64,000 bases of DNA from Mesorhizobium xinjiangense (GTDB lineage Bacteria > Pseudomonadota > Alphaproteobacteria > Rhizobiales > Rhizobiaceae), in the NCBI RefSeq assembly GCF_009749525.1, contig NZ_WOAC01000021.1, positions 1 to 64,000 on the forward strand, read 5' to 3'. The notes under the pieces were generated by a model, which was given only the letters and a program-made list of their open reading frames with translations, ran no database searches and had not been told where the DNA came from. Every line of letters begins with the position of its first letter. Position 1 is the stretch's first letter. Positions 1 to 9,881 of the stretch are shown one piece after another. The position numbers and the translations under genes were made by a program.

Positions 1-113
1 CGGTTGACGTGGAACTGATCGTGCCGATCGCGATGGAAGAGAAGCTGCGCTTCGCCATCCGTGAGGGCGGTCGCACCGTCGGCGCCGGCATCGTCGCCTC
101 GATCACCGAGTAA
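1..113 (+). CDS. tuf: Elongation factor Tu, C-terminal end (partial)
   Basis: Only the last 36 codons are present, reading from base 3 to a TAA stop at 111-113. The peptide carries the EF-Tu domain III ending, with [10 protein letters not shown] followed by an [12 protein letters not shown] segment. EF-Tu brings aminoacyl-tRNA to the ribosome as a GTP complex. A tuf copy directly before rpsJ is the usual alphaproteobacterial arrangement (str operon leading into S10), so the gene starts outside the window. A 67 bp gap separates it from rpsJ. Confidence 0.95.
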   Translation, partial: VDVELIVPIAMEEKLRFAIREGGRTVGAGIVASITE

Positions 114-136
114 GTTGAACCAGTCGATCTGTCGCG

Positions 137-157
137 GGCGCGGGTACGGCCCGCGCC
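137..157 (+). other. GC-rich hairpin between tuf and rpsJ
   Basis: GGCGCGGG (137-144) pairs perfectly with CCCGCGCC (150-157) around a 5-nt loop. No T-run follows, so it is not a standard intrinsic terminator. It could be an mRNA-stability or processing element between the str and S10 parts, or a fragment of an S10 leader; both readings are inference. Confidence 0.4.
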
Positions 158-180
158 GCGCCAGAACAAGGAATTGACGC

Positions 181-489
181 ATGAACGGCCAGAATATCCG
201 CATCCGCCTAAAGGCGTTTGACCACCGGGTGCTCGACGCGTCGACCCGTGAGATCGTGTCGACCGCCAAGCGAACCGGCGCGAACGTCCGCGGCCCCATT
301 CCGCTGCCGACGCGGATCGAAAAATTCACGGTCAACCGCTCGCCGCACATCGACAAGAAGAGCCGCGAGCAGTTCGAGATGCGCACGCACAAGCGGCTGC
401 TCGATATTGTGGACCCGACGCCGCAGACTGTCGACGCTCTGATGAAGCTCGACCTTGCCGCTGGTGTCGACGTCGAGATCAAGCTTTGA
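181..489 (+). CDS. rpsJ: 30S ribosomal protein S10
   Basis: This 102-residue protein has the full S10 length and pattern: [10 protein letters not shown] at the N-terminus and a [19 protein letters not shown] segment in the middle. S10 sits in the 30S head and also acts as NusE in transcription antitermination. The ATG at 181 has an AAGGA ribosome-binding site about 8 nt upstream. It opens the S10 cluster; rplC follows 19 bp later. Confidence 0.98.
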   Translation: MNGQNIRIRLKAFDHRVLDASTREIVSTAKRTGANVRGPIPLPTRIEKFTVNRSPHIDKKSREQFEMRTHKRLLDIVDPTPQTVDALMKLDLAAGVDVEIKL

Positions 490-508
490 GCTTGGGAAGG
501 TGGAACTG

Positions 509-1240
509 ATGCGTTCAGGTGTTATCGCACAAAAGCTGGGCATGACACGCGTCTACGATGATGCGGGCGAGCATGTGCCGGTGACGGTTCTGCGGATGGA
601 GAACTGTCAGGTCGTCGCACAGCGGACCGAAGAGAAGAATGGTTACACTGCGGTACAGCTCGGTGTCGGGCTGGCCAAGGTGAAGAATACGTCGAAGGCG
701 CTGCGCGGCCATTTTGCCATCGCCTCCGTCGAGCCGAAGGCAAAGCTGGCCGAGTTCCGCGTTTCGCCGGACAACCTGCTCGATGTCGGTTCGGAGATTA
801 CGGTCGATCATTTCGTTGCCGGCCAGAAGGTCGATGTGACGGGTACGTCGGTCGGCAAGGGTTTCCAGGGTGTGATGAAGCGCCACAATTTTGGTGGTGG
901 CCGCGCCTCGCACGGCAACTCGATCTCGCACCGCGCGCACGGTTCGACGGGTCAGAACCAGGACCCCGGCCGCGTGTTCAAGGGCAAGAAGATGGCCGGT
1001 CATATGGGCCAGACGCGCGTGACGACGCAGAATGTCGAAGTCGTATCGACCGATGCCGAGCGTGGTCTCATCCTGATCCGCGGCGCCGTTCCCGGCTCCA
1101 AGGGAGCCTGGATCCTGGTGCGTGACGCGGTCAAGGCCGCCCTTCCGGACAATGCGCCGAAGCCGGCCGCGATCCGCGCCGCCAAGACGAACGACGCTCC
1201 GGCGCAAGAAACCGCTCCGGCGACTGAGGGAGCCGAATGA
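509..1240 (+). CDS. rplC: 50S ribosomal protein L3
   Basis: The 243-residue product starts [18 protein letters not shown] and contains the L3 signature around [18 protein letters not shown], where the extended loop reaches toward the peptidyl-transferase centre. The frame stays open upstream into rpsJ, but ATG 509 is chosen because a GGGAAGG ribosome-binding site lies just before it. The C-terminal tail, rich in Ala and Pro, runs past the usual fold, as is common in rhizobial L3. The stop overlaps the rplD start as ATGA. Confidence 0.98.
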   Translation: MRSGVIAQKLGMTRVYDDAGEHVPVTVLRMENCQVVAQRTEEKNGYTAVQLGVGLAKVKNTSKALRGHFAIASVEPKAKLAEFRVSPDNLLDVGSEITVDHFVAGQKVDVTGTSVGKGFQGVMKRHNFGGGRASHGNSISHRAHGSTGQNQDPGRVFKGKKMAGHMGQTRVTTQNVEVVSTDAERGLILIRGAVPGSKGAWILVRDAVKAALPDNAPKPAAIRAAKTNDAPAQETAPATEGAE

Positions 1241-1857
1241 TGGATATCAAGATCACCACGCTTGGTGGCGCAGAAGCCGGGAAGGTGAAGCTCTCCGACG
1301 AGATCTTTGGTCTCGACCCGCGCGAAGACATCCTGCAGCGTGTCGTGCGCTGGCAGCTTGCCAAGAAGCAGCAGGGCACGCACAAGGCCAAGGGCCGTGC
1401 CGAGATTGCGCGCACCGGTGCCAAGATGTACCGCCAGAAGGGTACGGGCCGCGCCCGTCACTCTTCGGCCCGTGCACCGCAGTTCCGCGGCGGCGGCAAG
1501 GCGCATGGTCCCGTCGTGCGCAGCCACGAGCACGATCTTCCAAAGAAGGTCCGTGCGCTCGGTCTGAAGCATGCATTGTCGGCCAAGGCCAAGAGCGACA
1601 GCCTGATCGTTGTCGACGAACTGGCGGGTGACGGCAAAACCAAGGCCCTGATGGAGAATCTCGCCAAGCTGGGCCTCTCCAACGCATTGGTTATCGGCGG
1701 CGCCGAGATCGACCAGAATTTCAAGCGCGCGGCTTCGAACATTCCGAACATCGATGTGCTGCCGGTTCAGGGCATCAACGTCTACGACATTCTGCGCCGC
1801 GGCAAGCTGGTCCTGTCGAAGTCAGCTGTCGAGGTCCTTGAGGAGCGCTTCAAATGA
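1237..1857 (+). CDS. rplD: 50S ribosomal protein L4
   Basis: This 206-residue protein has the L4 core: a [15 protein letters not shown] loop that lines the exit tunnel, then GGGKAHGP. In enterobacteria L4 also represses the S10 operon through a leader RNA; whether that holds here cannot be read from the sequence. Translation is coupled to rplC by the ATGA overlap. A second Met directly follows the first, so the start may be 1237 or 1240. Confidence 0.98.
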   Translation: MMDIKITTLGGAEAGKVKLSDEIFGLDPREDILQRVVRWQLAKKQQGTHKAKGRAEIARTGAKMYRQKGTGRARHSSARAPQFRGGGKAHGPVVRSHEHDLPKKVRALGLKHALSAKAKSDSLIVVDELAGDGKTKALMENLAKLGLSNALVIGGAEIDQNFKRAASNIPNIDVLPVQGINVYDILRRGKLVLSKSAVEVLEERFK

Positions 1858-2147
1858 CAGATCTTCGCCATTATGACGTGATCGTCAGCCCGGCGATCAC
1901 CGAAAAGTCGACCATGGCTTCGGAGAACAACCAGGTCGTGTTCAATGTCGCGCCGACGGCTTCGAAGCCGGAGATCAAGGCGGCGATCGAGGCGCTCTTC
2001 GGCGTCAAGGTCACGGCTGTGAACACGCTTGTTCGCAAGGGCAAGGTCAAGCGCTTCCGCGGCACAATGGGACGCCAGAGCGCGGTGAAGAAAGCAGTCG
2101 TGACGCTGGCCGAAGGCCACGCGATCGACGTGACAACCGGTCTCTGA
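1854..2147 (+). CDS. rplW: 50S ribosomal protein L23
   Basis: The 97-residue product begins [19 protein letters not shown] and contains [16 protein letters not shown], the L23 core that binds 23S rRNA near the exit of the peptide tunnel. L23 is the docking point for signal recognition particle and trigger factor. It overlaps the end of rplD by 4 bp (ATGA), and rplB follows after 18 bp. Confidence 0.98.
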   Translation: MTDLRHYDVIVSPAITEKSTMASENNQVVFNVAPTASKPEIKAAIEALFGVKVTAVNTLVRKGKVKRFRGTMGRQSAVKKAVVTLAEGHAIDVTTGL

Positions 2148-2165
2148 GAGGCTTGAGGGAATAAG

Positions 2166-2999
2166 ATGGCACTCAAGAAATACAATCCGGTGACGGCGAG
2201 CCAGCGTCAGCTGGTTGTCGTGGACCGATCCGGCCTCTACAAGGGAAAGCCGGTCAAGGGCCTGACGCAGGGTCTGACGAAGTCGGGCGGACGCAACAAT
2301 CATGGCCGCGTGACTGCCCGTTTTGTCGGTGGTGGTCACAAGCGGACATACCGCATCATCGACTTCAAGCGCCGCAAGTTCGATGTGGCAGCGACGGTTG
2401 AACGGATTGAATACGATCCCAACCGTTCGGCCTTCATCGCGCTTATCCGTTACGAGGATGGCGAGCTTAGCTACATCCTGGCGACGCAGCGCCTGGCGGT
2501 CGGCGACAAGGTCGTGTCCGGCAAGCAGGTCGACGTGAAGCCCGGCAATGCGATGCCGCTTTCGGCGATGCCCGTGGGCACGATCGTCCACAATGTCGAG
2601 TTGAAGCCGGAGAAGGGTGGTCAGATCGCCCGCTCGGCTGGCGCTTACGCCCAGCTCGTCGGTCGCGACCAGGGCCTGGCGATCCTGCGCCTGAACTCGG
2701 GCGAGCAGCGGCTCGTCTCCGGTTCGTGCTTTGCCACGGTGGGTGCCGTGTCCAATCCGGACCACGCCAACATCAATGACGGCAAGGCGGGTCGCACGCG
2801 CTGGCGCGGCAAGCGTCCGCACAATCGCGGCGTGACCATGAACCCGGTCGACCATCCGCATGGCGGCGGCGAGGGCCGGACCTCCGGCGGCCGTCACCCG
2901 GTCAGCCCGTGGGGCAAGCCGACGAAGGGCAAGCGGACGCGGTCCAACAAGTCGACCGACAAGTTCATCATGCGCTCGCGCCACGCGCGCAAGAGCTAA
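2166..2999 (+). CDS. rplB: 50S ribosomal protein L2
   Basis: This 277-residue protein has the complete L2 pattern: an OB-fold N-terminal half with [17 protein letters not shown], and a C-terminal [17 protein letters not shown] segment containing the conserved His associated with the peptidyl-transferase centre. L2 is needed for subunit joining. It sits between rplW and rpsS as in all S10 operons. Confidence 0.99.
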   Translation: MALKKYNPVTASQRQLVVVDRSGLYKGKPVKGLTQGLTKSGGRNNHGRVTARFVGGGHKRTYRIIDFKRRKFDVAATVERIEYDPNRSAFIALIRYEDGELSYILATQRLAVGDKVVSGKQVDVKPGNAMPLSAMPVGTIVHNVELKPEKGGQIARSAGAYAQLVGRDQGLAILRLNSGEQRLVSGSCFATVGAVSNPDHANINDGKAGRTRWRGKRPHNRGVTMNPVDHPHGGGEGRTSGGRHPVSPWGKPTKGKRTRSNKSTDKFIMRSRHARKS

Positions 3000-3014
3000 G
3001 AGAGGTAAGCTGAA

Positions 3015-3293
3015 GTGACCCGTTCAGTCTGGAAAGGCCCGTTTGTCGACGGCTATCTGCTGAAGAAGGCGGAGAAGGTGCGCGAAGGCGGCCGCAACGA
3101 GGTGATCAAGATGTGGAGCCGCCGCTCCACCATCCTGCCGCAGTTCGTCGGCCTCACCTTTGGTGTCTACAACGGCCAGAAACACGTTCCCGTTTCCGTG
3201 TCCGAGGACATGGTCGGTCAAAAATTCGGTGAGTTCGCGCCGACCCGGACCTATTACGGCCACGGTGCGGACAAGAAGGCGAAGAGGAAATAA
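3015..3293 (+). CDS. rpsS: 30S ribosomal protein S19
   Basis: The 92-residue product starts at a GTG codon and reads [19 protein letters not shown], with [21 protein letters not shown] in the core. S19 lies in the 30S head and contacts S13 and the A-site tRNA. An AGAGGTAAGC ribosome-binding region precedes the GTG. rplV starts 2 bp after the stop, so translation is probably coupled. Confidence 0.98.
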   Translation: MTRSVWKGPFVDGYLLKKAEKVREGGRNEVIKMWSRRSTILPQFVGLTFGVYNGQKHVPVSVSEDMVGQKFGEFAPTRTYYGHGADKKAKRK

Positions 3294-3295
3294 CG

Positions 3296-3685
3296 ATGGG
3301 CAAGGCCAAAGCTCCGCGCAGGCTTGCTGACAACGAGGCGCGTGCCGTTCTGCGCACGATCCGTGTCAGCCCGCAGAAGCTGAACCTGGTTGCCTCCCTG
3401 ATCCGGGGCAAGAAGGTTGCGACAGCGCTCGCCGACCTGGAATTCTCGCGCAAGCGCATTGCCGAAACTGTCAGGAAGACGCTGGAATCGGCGGTCGCCA
3501 ACGCGGAAAACAATCACGACCTCGATGTCGACGCGCTCGTCGTGGCCGAGGCCTATGTCGGCAAGTCGATCGTCATGAAGCGCTTCCATGCCCGCGGCCG
3601 CGGCCGCGCCAGCCGCATCGAGAAGCCGTTCTCGAACCTGACGATCGTCGTGCGCGAAGTTGAAGAAGAAGTGGAGGCCGCCTGA
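3296..3685 (+). CDS. rplV: 50S ribosomal protein L22
   Basis: A 129-residue L22: [20 protein letters not shown] near the N-terminus, and the long beta-hairpin region [19 protein letters not shown] that lines the exit tunnel and is the known site of macrolide-resistance changes in other bacteria. A short acidic tail (EVEEEVEAA) ends the protein. The stop TGA overlaps the rpsC start by one base. Confidence 0.98.
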   Translation: MGKAKAPRRLADNEARAVLRTIRVSPQKLNLVASLIRGKKVATALADLEFSRKRIAETVRKTLESAVANAENNHDLDVDALVVAEAYVGKSIVMKRFHARGRGRASRIEKPFSNLTIVVREVEEEVEAA

Positions 3686-4389
3686 TGGGCCAGAAAGTCA
3701 ATCCGATCGGCCTTCGTCTCGGCATCAACCGGACCTGGGACTCGCGTTGGTACGCCAATACCGGCGAGTATGGCGAACTGCTTCACGAGGACATCGGCAT
3801 CCGCAGCTACCTGATGAAGGAGTTGAAGCAGGCCGCGGTCTCCAAGGTCGTGATCGAACGTCCGCACAAGAAGTGCCGCATCACGATCCACGCCGCGCGC
3901 CCCGGTCTCATCATCGGCAAGAAGGGTGCGGATATCGAGAAGCTGCGCCGCAAGCTGACCGAGATGACGAAGTCGGAGACGCATCTCAACATCGTCGAGG
4001 TGCGCAAGCCCGAGACGGATGCTGCGCTGATCGCCCAGTCGATCGCACAGCAGCTTGAGCGCCGCGTGGCTTTCCGTCGCGCCATGAAGCGCGCCGTTCA
4101 GTCGGCGATGCGTCTGGGCGCCGAGGGCATCCGCATCAACTGCGCCGGCCGTCTCGGCGGTGCCGAGATCGCGCGTATGGAATGGTATCGTGAGGGCCGT
4201 GTGCCGCTGCACACGCTGCGCGCCGACGTCGACTATGGCGCGGCCGAAGCGCACACCGCCTACGGCATCTGCGGCGTCAAGGTGTGGGTGTTCAAGGGCG
4301 AGATCCTCGAACACGACCCGATGGCTTCGGAGCGCCGCGCGGTCGAGGGCGAGCATCAGGGCGGCGGTCGTCGCCGCGAGAACGCGTAA
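3685..4389 (+). CDS. rpsC: 30S ribosomal protein S3
   Basis: This 234-residue protein begins [20 protein letters not shown]. It has a KH domain with the [15 protein letters not shown] nucleic-acid-binding loop and a C-terminal domain with [21 protein letters not shown]-like sequence (here [14 protein letters not shown]). S3 forms part of the mRNA entry channel. The start overlaps the rplV stop by one base (TGATG). A 39 bp gap precedes rplP. Confidence 0.98.
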   Translation: MGQKVNPIGLRLGINRTWDSRWYANTGEYGELLHEDIGIRSYLMKELKQAAVSKVVIERPHKKCRITIHAARPGLIIGKKGADIEKLRRKLTEMTKSETHLNIVEVRKPETDAALIAQSIAQQLERRVAFRRAMKRAVQSAMRLGAEGIRINCAGRLGGAEIARMEWYREGRVPLHTLRADVDYGAAEAHTAYGICGVKVWVFKGEILEHDPMASERRAVEGEHQGGGRRRENA

Positions 4390-4428
4390 GCGACGCGCCG
4401 AACGAATTTGAATTGGAGTTAGAGAACG

Positions 4429-4842
4429 ATGCTGCAGCCTAAGCGCACAAAGTTCCGCAAGCAGTTCAAGGGCCGCATTCACGGCGCTGCGAAGGGCGGG
4501 ACGAACCTGGATTTCGGTGCTTACGGTTTGAAGGCACTGGAGCCGGAGCGGGTCACCGCTCGTCAGATCGAGGCCGCTCGTCGTGCCATCACGCGCCAGA
4601 TGAAGCGCCAGGGCCGCGTCTGGATTCGCGTGTTCCCGGATGTCCCGGTGACCTCGAAGCCGACCGAAGTCCGCATGGGCAAGGGCAAGGGTTCCGTCGA
4701 TTACTGGGCCTGCCGCGTCAAGCCCGGTCGCGTCATGTTCGAGCTCGACGGCGTGCCTGAAGACGTGGCGCGCGAGGCTCTGCGCTTGGGCGCCGCCAAG
4801 CTGCCCGTCAGAACGCGCTTCGTACAGCGCATTGCGGAATAG
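4429..4842 (+). CDS. rplP: 50S ribosomal protein L16
   Basis: This 137-residue product begins [19 protein letters not shown] and carries [21 protein letters not shown] and [12 protein letters not shown], the L16 core that positions A-site tRNA in the large subunit. A GGAGTTAGAG ribosome-binding site lies just upstream. rpmC follows after 14 bp. Confidence 0.98.
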   Translation: MLQPKRTKFRKQFKGRIHGAAKGGTNLDFGAYGLKALEPERVTARQIEAARRAITRQMKRQGRVWIRVFPDVPVTSKPTEVRMGKGKGSVDYWACRVKPGRVMFELDGVPEDVAREALRLGAAKLPVRTRFVQRIAE

Positions 4843-4856
4843 GAAAGGGCCAAGCC

Positions 4857-5057
4857 ATGAAAGCTTCGGACGTTCGGGCCAAGACGCTCGATCAGCTGAA
4901 TGACGAGCTTGCCTCGCTCAAGAAGGAGCAGTTCAACCTGCGCTTCCAGAAGGCGACAGGGCAGCTCGAGAAGACGTCGCGTGTGAAGGAAGTCCGTCGG
5001 GACATCGCGCGCATCAAGACCATCGCCGCCGAGAAGTCGGCCGGCAACAAGGCTTAA
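4857..5057 (+). CDS. rpmC: 50S ribosomal protein L29
   Basis: A 66-residue, largely helical protein beginning [25 protein letters not shown], with [30 protein letters not shown], the conserved L29 pattern. L29 sits near the tunnel exit beside L23. It starts 14 bp after rplP and ends 11 bp before rpsQ, matching standard order. Confidence 0.97.
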   Translation: MKASDVRAKTLDQLNDELASLKKEQFNLRFQKATGQLEKTSRVKEVRRDIARIKTIAAEKSAGNKA

Positions 5058-5068
5058 GGACGACGATT

Positions 5069-5311
5069 ATGCCAAAGCGCATCCTGCAGGGCACGGTGGT
5101 CAGCGACAAGAACGAGAAGACGGTTGTCGTCAAGGTCGAGCGTCGCTTCACGCATCCTGTGATGAAGAAGACCGTGCGCATGTCGAAGAACTACAAGGCG
5201 CATGACGAAACCAACGCGCTCAAGGTAGGCGACAACGTATTCATCCAGGAATCGAAGCCGATCTCCAAGGATAAGCGTTGGGTCGTCGTGACCGAGAACC
5301 AGGCGCAGTAG
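5069..5311 (+). CDS. rpsQ: 30S ribosomal protein S17
   Basis: An 80-residue OB-fold protein starting [27 protein letters not shown], with the S17 signature [18 protein letters not shown] near the C-terminus. It is a primary 16S rRNA binder. This is the last gene before a 67 bp gap that holds a hairpin; rplN then starts the next set. Confidence 0.98.
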   Translation: MPKRILQGTVVSDKNEKTVVVKVERRFTHPVMKKTVRMSKNYKAHDETNALKVGDNVFIQESKPISKDKRWVVVTENQAQ

Positions 5312-5328
5312 CGAATAATGGACAAGCC

Positions 5329-5352
5329 GGGGAGGGCGTTGAGCCCGTCCCC
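5329..5352 (+). other. Intercistronic stem-loop between rpsQ and rplN
   Basis: GGGGAGGGC (5329-5337) can pair with GCCCGTCCCC (5343-5352), leaving one irregular position. No T-run follows. It lies at the classical boundary between the S10 and spc operons and could modulate read-through or mRNA processing; that role is inference. Confidence 0.35.
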
Positions 5353-5378
5353 TTGAGACAAGAAGAAGGCGGCCAGTC

Positions 5379-5747
5379 ATGATTCAGATGCAAACAAACC
5401 TCGACGTGGCGGATAATTCCGGCGCCCGTCGTGTCATGTGCATCAAGGTGCTGGGCGGCTCGAAGCGGAAATATGCTTCCGTCGGCGACATCATCGTGGT
5501 GTCGGTCAAGGAAGCCATTCCGCGCGGCCGCGTGAAGAAGGGCGATGTGATGAGGGCGGTCGTGGTGCGCACGGCCAAGGACATCCGCCGTCCGGACGGC
5601 AGCGTGATCCGTTTCGACAAGAACGCAGCCGTTCTCGTCGACAATAAAAAAGAGCCGGTCGGCACCCGTATCTTCGGCCCGGTCCCGCGTGAGTTGCGCG
5701 CGAAGAACCACATGAAGATCATTTCGCTCGCGCCGGAAGTGCTTTAA
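5379..5747 (+). CDS. rplN: 50S ribosomal protein L14
   Basis: The 122-residue product starts [21 protein letters not shown] and contains the L14 signature around [22 protein letters not shown]14 contacts helix 14 of 16S rRNA and is the target of the silencing factor RsfS. An AAGAAGGCGG region lies before the ATG. It begins the spc part of the superoperon. Confidence 0.98.
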   Translation: MIQMQTNLDVADNSGARRVMCIKVLGGSKRKYASVGDIIVVSVKEAIPRGRVKKGDVMRAVVVRTAKDIRRPDGSVIRFDKNAAVLVDNKKEPVGTRIFGPVPRELRAKNHMKIISLAPEVL

Positions 5748-5759
5748 GGAGCCGGACCA

Positions 5760-6071
5760 ATGCAGAAGATTCGCAAGGGCGACAAGGTCGTCGTGCTCGC
5801 CGGCAAGGACAAGGGCCGCACCGGTGAAGTCGTTCGCGTCATGCCGAAGGACGAGAAGGCCGTCGTGCGCGGCGTCAATATGGTTCGCCGCCATCAGCGT
5901 CAGAGTCAGACCCAGGAAGGCGGCATCCTTTCGAAGGAAGCCCCGATCCATCTGTCCAATCTTGCCGTTGCCGACCCCAAGGACGGCAAGCCGACCCGCG
6001 TCGGCATCGAGGTGAAGGACGGCCAGAAGGTGCGTGTGGCCAAGCGCTCGGGAGTTACAATCGATGTCTAA
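5760..6071 (+). CDS. rplX: 50S ribosomal protein L24
   Basis: A 103-residue L24 with a KOW motif near the N-terminus ([22 protein letters not shown]) and [16 protein letters not shown] in the middle. L24 is an early assembly-initiator protein for 23S rRNA. The last 8 bp overlap the rplE start, so translation of the two is probably coupled. Confidence 0.98.
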   Translation: MQKIRKGDKVVVLAGKDKGRTGEVVRVMPKDEKAVVRGVNMVRRHQRQSQTQEGGILSKEAPIHLSNLAVADPKDGKPTRVGIEVKDGQKVRVAKRSGVTIDV

Positions 6072-6621
6072 GACCGCTGAGCAGCCGCGCCTGAAAACGC
6101 TCTACAGGGAGCAGATTCGCAAGGCGCTGCAGGAACAGTTCAACTACGCCAACGAGATGCAGATTCCGCGTCTCGACAAGATCGTCATCAATATGGGCGT
6201 TGGCGAGGCGACTGGCGATTCCAAGAAGCCGACGAACGCGGCCGAGGATCTGGCGCTGATTTCCGGTCAGAAGGCCGTGGTCACCAAGGCGCGCAACTCG
6301 ATTGCCGGCTTCAAGGTGCGCGAGGGCATGCCCATCGGCGCCAAGGTGACGCTGCGCAAGGACCGCATGTACGAGTTCCTGGACCGCCTGGTCACGATCG
6401 CGCTGCCGCGCGTTCGCGATTTCCGCGGCCTGAACCCGAAGAGCTTTGACGGCCGCGGCAATTTCGCCATGGGCATCAAGGAGCACATCGTGTTCCCCGA
6501 GATCAATTACGACAATGTCGACCAGATCTGGGGAATGGACATCATCGTTTGTACGACTGCCGAGACGGACGACGAAGCCCGGGCGTTGCTCAGGGCCTTC
6601 AACTTCCCCTTCCGGCAGTAA
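6064..6621 (+). CDS. rplE: 50S ribosomal protein L5
   Basis: This 185-residue protein binds 5S rRNA in the central protuberance. It starts [20 protein letters not shown] and has the L5 motif [16 protein letters not shown] and [18 protein letters not shown]. The reading frame extends upstream inside rplX, but ATG 6064 matches the family start and gives an 8 bp overlap. rpsN follows after 27 bp. Confidence 0.98.
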   Translation: MSKTAEQPRLKTLYREQIRKALQEQFNYANEMQIPRLDKIVINMGVGEATGDSKKPTNAAEDLALISGQKAVVTKARNSIAGFKVREGMPIGAKVTLRKDRMYEFLDRLVTIALPRVRDFRGLNPKSFDGRGNFAMGIKEHIVFPEINYDNVDQIWGMDIIVCTTAETDDEARALLRAFNFPFRQ

Positions 6622-6648
6622 CGGCAGCGAGAAAAGGAAGAATCTGAA

Positions 6649-6954
6649 ATGGCCAAGACCAGCTCAGTCGAAAAGAACAAGCGCCGGCGCAATCTCGTCG
6701 ACCGCTACGCTGCAAAGCGTGCGGAGCTCAAGGCGATCATCAAGAACCAGGAACTGCCTCTCGAGGAGCGTTTCCGGGCACAGCTCAAGCTGTCCGCTCT
6801 GCCGCGCAATTCGTCCAAGACCCGCATTCGCAATCGCTGCGAAGTGACGGGTCGTCCGCGCGGCTATTATCGCAAGCTGAAGATGTCGCGTGTCGCGCTG
6901 CGTGAACTCGGGTCCATGGGCATGATCCCGGGCCTGGTCAAGTCGAGCTGGTAA
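6649..6954 (+). CDS. rpsN: 30S ribosomal protein S14 (zinc-independent type)
   Basis: The 101-residue product has the long S14 form without the CxxC...CxxC zinc ribbon of the short form. Key segments are [20 protein letters not shown] and [22 protein letters not shown]14 sits in the 30S head. It has a GAAAAGGAAG ribosome-binding region and is followed 13 bp later by rpsH. Confidence 0.98.
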   Translation: MAKTSSVEKNKRRRNLVDRYAAKRAELKAIIKNQELPLEERFRAQLKLSALPRNSSKTRIRNRCEVTGRPRGYYRKLKMSRVALRELGSMGMIPGLVKSSW

Positions 6955-6967
6955 GGAGGGCTGACCC

Positions 6968-7366
6968 ATGTCCATGAGTGATCCTCTCGGCGATATGCTG
7001 ACCCGGATTCGCAACGCGATCGGCCGCAAGAAGACGAAGGTTTCCACGCCAGCGTCGAAGCTGCGGGCGCGTGTTCTGGAAGTTCTGAAGAGCGAAGGCT
7101 ACATCCGCGACTACAGCCAGACCGATTTCGACAACGGAAAGTCGGAGATCGAGATCGAGCTGAAGTATTTCGACGGCGTACCGGTCATCCGTGAGATCGG
7201 CCGTGTGTCCAAGCCGGGCCGTCGCGTCTACGTTTCGGCCAGGTCGATCCCGCAGGTCGCCAACGGTCTCGGCATCGCCATTCTTTCCACGCCGAAGGGT
7301 GTGATGGCCGATCACGAGGCGCGTGACCAGAATGTCGGCGGAGAAGTTCTCTGCCAGATCTTCTGA
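6968..7366 (+). CDS. rpsH: 30S ribosomal protein S8
   Basis: A 132-residue S8 with the N-terminal pattern [19 protein letters not shown] and the C-terminal core GGEVLCQIF (family: GGE(I/V)LC.(V/I)(W/F)). S8 binds the central domain of 16S rRNA and in E. coli represses the spc operon by binding near rplE; the equivalent site was not identified here. AGGAGGG precedes the start at good spacing. Confidence 0.98.
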   Translation: MSMSDPLGDMLTRIRNAIGRKKTKVSTPASKLRARVLEVLKSEGYIRDYSQTDFDNGKSEIEIELKYFDGVPVIREIGRVSKPGRRVYVSARSIPQVANGLGIAILSTPKGVMADHEARDQNVGGEVLCQIF

Positions 7367-7406
7367 TCGGGCGGCTTGAGACAGGAAAAGGAACGAGGAC
7401 AAGACA

Positions 7407-7940
7407 ATGTCTCGTATTGGCAAGAAACCCGTTCAGGTTCCCCAGGGCGTTACCGCCACAATTGACGGCCAGACCGTCATGGCGAAGGGCCCGAAGGGCG
7501 AACTGAAGTTCGTGGTCAATGATGAAGTGCTGGTGAAGCTGGAAGACGGACGGGTGTCGGTCGAACCGCGCGACCAGTCCAAGGACGCACGCTCCAAATG
7601 GGGCATGTCGCGCACGCAGATCGTCAACATCATGCAGGGCGTGACCGAAGGCTTCGAGAAGCGGCTGGAGATCACCGGCGTGGGCTATCGTGCTGCCATG
7701 CAGGGCAAGAACCTGCAGCTGGCACTTGGCTTTAGCCATGATGTGGTCTACCAGACGCCGGCGGGGATCGAGATCGCCTGCCCGAAGCCCACGGAAATCG
7801 TGGTCAAGGGTATCGACAAGCAGCAGGTCGGCCAGGTCGCTTCCGAGATTCGCGAGTATCGCGGACCCGAACCCTACAAGGGCAAGGGTGTGCGTTATGC
7901 GGACGAACGCATCGTCCGCAAGGAAGGCAAGAAGAAGTAA
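7407..7940 (+). CDS. rplF: 50S ribosomal protein L6
   Basis: The 177-residue protein begins [21 protein letters not shown] and ends with the L6 signature [14 protein letters not shown]. The two repeated halves of the L6 fold are recognisable. L6 lies near the factor-binding site of the large subunit. Gaps of 40 bp before and 80 bp after the gene are larger than in the first half of the cluster. Confidence 0.98.
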   Translation: MSRIGKKPVQVPQGVTATIDGQTVMAKGPKGELKFVVNDEVLVKLEDGRVSVEPRDQSKDARSKWGMSRTQIVNIMQGVTEGFEKRLEITGVGYRAAMQGKNLQLALGFSHDVVYQTPAGIEIACPKPTEIVVKGIDKQQVGQVASEIREYRGPEPYKGKGVRYADERIVRKEGKKK

Positions 7941-8020
7941 CGCCACGGTGCGCGGTCGCGGGAGCCGAAGAGGCTACCGCACATGGCCGCACCCGTCTTA
8001 CAAGGCAAGGAAGTACAGTC

Positions 8021-8380
8021 ATGGCTTCGAAGGATTCCACCCAGCGCCGTGCGGCGCGCGTCCGCCGTCAGATCAGGAAGGTGGCCAATGGCCGCCCGCG
8101 TCTTTCGGTTCACAGGTCGTCGAAGAACATCTACGCCCAGATCATCGACGATACGAAGGGCCACACGCTGGCCGCCGCTTCGACGCTCGAAAAGGATCTC
8201 AAGGGATCCCTGAAATCGGGCGCGGATGCCGCTGCGGCTGCCGCCGTGGGCAAACTCCTGGCCGAGCGGGCCGTGAAGGAGGGTGTCACGGATGTCGTGT
8301 TCGACCGCGGCGCCTACATCTATCACGGCCGCGTCAAGGCGTTGGCGGAAGCCGCGCGTGAGGGCGGCCTGAGTTTCTAA
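8021..8380 (+). CDS. rplR: 50S ribosomal protein L18
   Basis: A 119-residue L18 that binds 5S rRNA. The N-terminus has [25 protein letters not shown] and the C-terminus [26 protein letters not shown], the standard family ending. An AAGGAAGTACAGTC sequence precedes the ATG. It sits between rplF and rpsE as expected. Confidence 0.98.
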   Translation: MASKDSTQRRAARVRRQIRKVANGRPRLSVHRSSKNIYAQIIDDTKGHTLAAASTLEKDLKGSLKSGADAAAAAAVGKLLAERAVKEGVTDVVFDRGAYIYHGRVKALAEAAREGGLSF

Positions 8381-8469
8381 TCGCATGTCCGTCGACGACG
8401 GCTCTCCCGGCCGTCTTTGGCGGATATTGTTTTGCAGCCGTGCTACCGGAAAAGAACAAGGACTAGGAT

Positions 8470-9027
8470 ATGGCACAGGATCGTAGGGAAGGTCGCGGCC
8501 GCGACCGTGACGAGCGCGACAGCGAATTCGTCGATAAGCTCGTTCATATCAACCGCGTCGCCAAGGTCGTGAAGGGTGGTCGCCGTTTCGGCTTTGCCGC
8601 GCTCGTCGTCGTTGGCGATCAGAAGGGCCGCGTCGGCTTCGGCCACGGCAAGGCGCGCGAGGTGCCGGAGGCCATTCGCAAGGCAACGGAGAGCGCCAAG
8701 CGCGAGATGATCTTCGTGCCGCTGCGCTCGGGCCGCACGCTGCATCACGACGTCGAGGGCCGTCACGGTGCCGGACGCGTTCTGCTGCGCGCTGCCAAGG
8801 CCGGTACGGGCATCATCGCCGGTGGCCCGATGCGCGCGGTGTTCGAGACGCTCGGCGTGCATGACGTCGTGGCAAAGTCGATGGGGACGTCCAATCCCTA
8901 CAACATGGTCCGTGCTACTTTCGATGCGCTCAAGCGGCAGATGCATCCCAAGGATGTCGCTGCGCATCGTGGAATCAAGTACTCGACGCTACAGGCGCGC
9001 CGTGGCGCCGTGGCGACCGAGGAATGA
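8470..9027 (+). CDS. rpsE: 30S ribosomal protein S5
   Basis: This 185-residue protein has a basic and acidic N-terminal extension ([17 protein letters not shown]) and the S5 double-stranded-RNA-binding-like motif [24 protein letters not shown]5 helps translational accuracy and unwinds mRNA at the entry tunnel with S3 and S4. AAAGAACAAGGAC precedes the start. Confidence 0.98.
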   Translation: MAQDRREGRGRDRDERDSEFVDKLVHINRVAKVVKGGRRFGFAALVVVGDQKGRVGFGHGKAREVPEAIRKATESAKREMIFVPLRSGRTLHHDVEGRHGAGRVLLRAAKAGTGIIAGGPMRAVFETLGVHDVVAKSMGTSNPYNMVRATFDALKRQMHPKDVAAHRGIKYSTLQARRGAVATEE

Positions 9028-9056
9028 TTGCGGCTGCTTGAAGAGGATTGACGACA

Positions 9057-9257
9057 ATGGCTGAGAAGAAGAAGGGCCAGACGGTGACCGTCGAGCAGAT
9101 CGGCAGCCCCATTCGCCGTCCCGCCGCCCAGCGCCAGACGCTGATCGGATTGGGTCTGAACAAGATGCATCGCCGCCGCACACTGGAGGATACTCCAGCC
9201 GTGCGCGGAATGATCGCGAAAGTGCAACATCTCGTCCGCGTAGTGGACGAGGCTTGA
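9057..9257 (+). CDS. rpmD: 50S ribosomal protein L30
   Basis: A 66-residue protein starting [21 protein letters not shown] with [21 protein letters not shown], the L30 pattern. ATG 9057 is preferred over an in-frame TTG at 9048 because it matches the family start and has AGAGGATTG upstream. rplO starts 20 bp after the stop. Confidence 0.97.
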   Translation: MAEKKKGQTVTVEQIGSPIRRPAAQRQTLIGLGLNKMHRRRTLEDTPAVRGMIAKVQHLVRVVDEA

Positions 9258-9277
9258 ACCTCGCGGGAGACGGAAAC

Positions 9278-9751
9278 ATGAAACTCAACGAATTGCGTGA
9301 CAAGGATGGCGCCAGTCATTCCCGCAAGCGCGTCGGCCGCGGTATCGGTTCTGGTTCGGGCAAGACGGGCGGACGCGGCGTCAAGGGCCAGAATTCGCGT
9401 TCGGGCGTGTCGCTCAACGGCTTCGAGGGCGGCCAGATGCCGCTCTACCGGCGCCTGCCGAAGCGCGGCTTCAAGAATATCTTCGCCAAGGATTTCAACA
9501 CGGTGTCCGTGGGCCGGGTTCAGCAGGCGATCGACGCCAAGAAGCTCGATCCCAAGGCAACGGTCACGGTCGAGGCGCTGATTGCTGCCGGTGTCGTGCG
9601 GCGCGCCAAGGATGGCGTTCGCCTTCTTTCGGACGGCGAACTCAAGGCCAAGGTAAGCTTTGACGTGGCCGGCGCCTCCAAGGCGGCAATCGAGAAGGTC
9701 GAGAAGGCCGGCGGCTCGGTCATGCTGCCCGAGAAGGCTGCGGCGGAATAA
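9278..9751 (+). CDS. rplO: 50S ribosomal protein L15
   Basis: The 157-residue product begins [22 protein letters not shown] and has the glycine-rich, rRNA-binding N-terminal tail [21 protein letters not shown]15 is a late-assembly protein. ATG 9278 is chosen over an upstream in-frame TTG; GGGAGACGG lies just before it. A 130 bp gap with three hairpins follows before secY. Confidence 0.98.
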   Translation: MKLNELRDKDGASHSRKRVGRGIGSGSGKTGGRGVKGQNSRSGVSLNGFEGGQMPLYRRLPKRGFKNIFAKDFNTVSVGRVQQAIDAKKLDPKATVTVEALIAAGVVRRAKDGVRLLSDGELKAKVSFDVAGASKAAIEKVEKAGGSVMLPEKAAAE

Positions 9752-9763
9752 GCGGCAATTGTG

Positions 9764-9852
9764 AAGCGGCGGCGATCGGCCGCCGCTTGCATCCTGGCCG
9801 GGTGAAGCCTATTTCGGGGCTTCGCAAGAAGCGCGCCGCCCGTCCGGGCGGC
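9764..9852 (+). other. Three consecutive stem-loops between rplO and secY
   Basis: Perfect stems are AAGCGGCGGC/GCCGCCGCTT (9764-9773 with 9779-9788), GAAGCC/GGCTTC (9804-9809 with 9818-9823) and GCCGCCCG/CGGGCGGC (9835-9842 with 9845-9852). None is followed by a T-run, so simple termination is unlikely. They may set the lower expression of secY relative to ribosomal proteins through pausing, processing or RNA stability; this is inference. Confidence 0.5.
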
Positions 9853-9881
9853 TCGTCTGCGTGACGGAGCGGAGATTTTTC

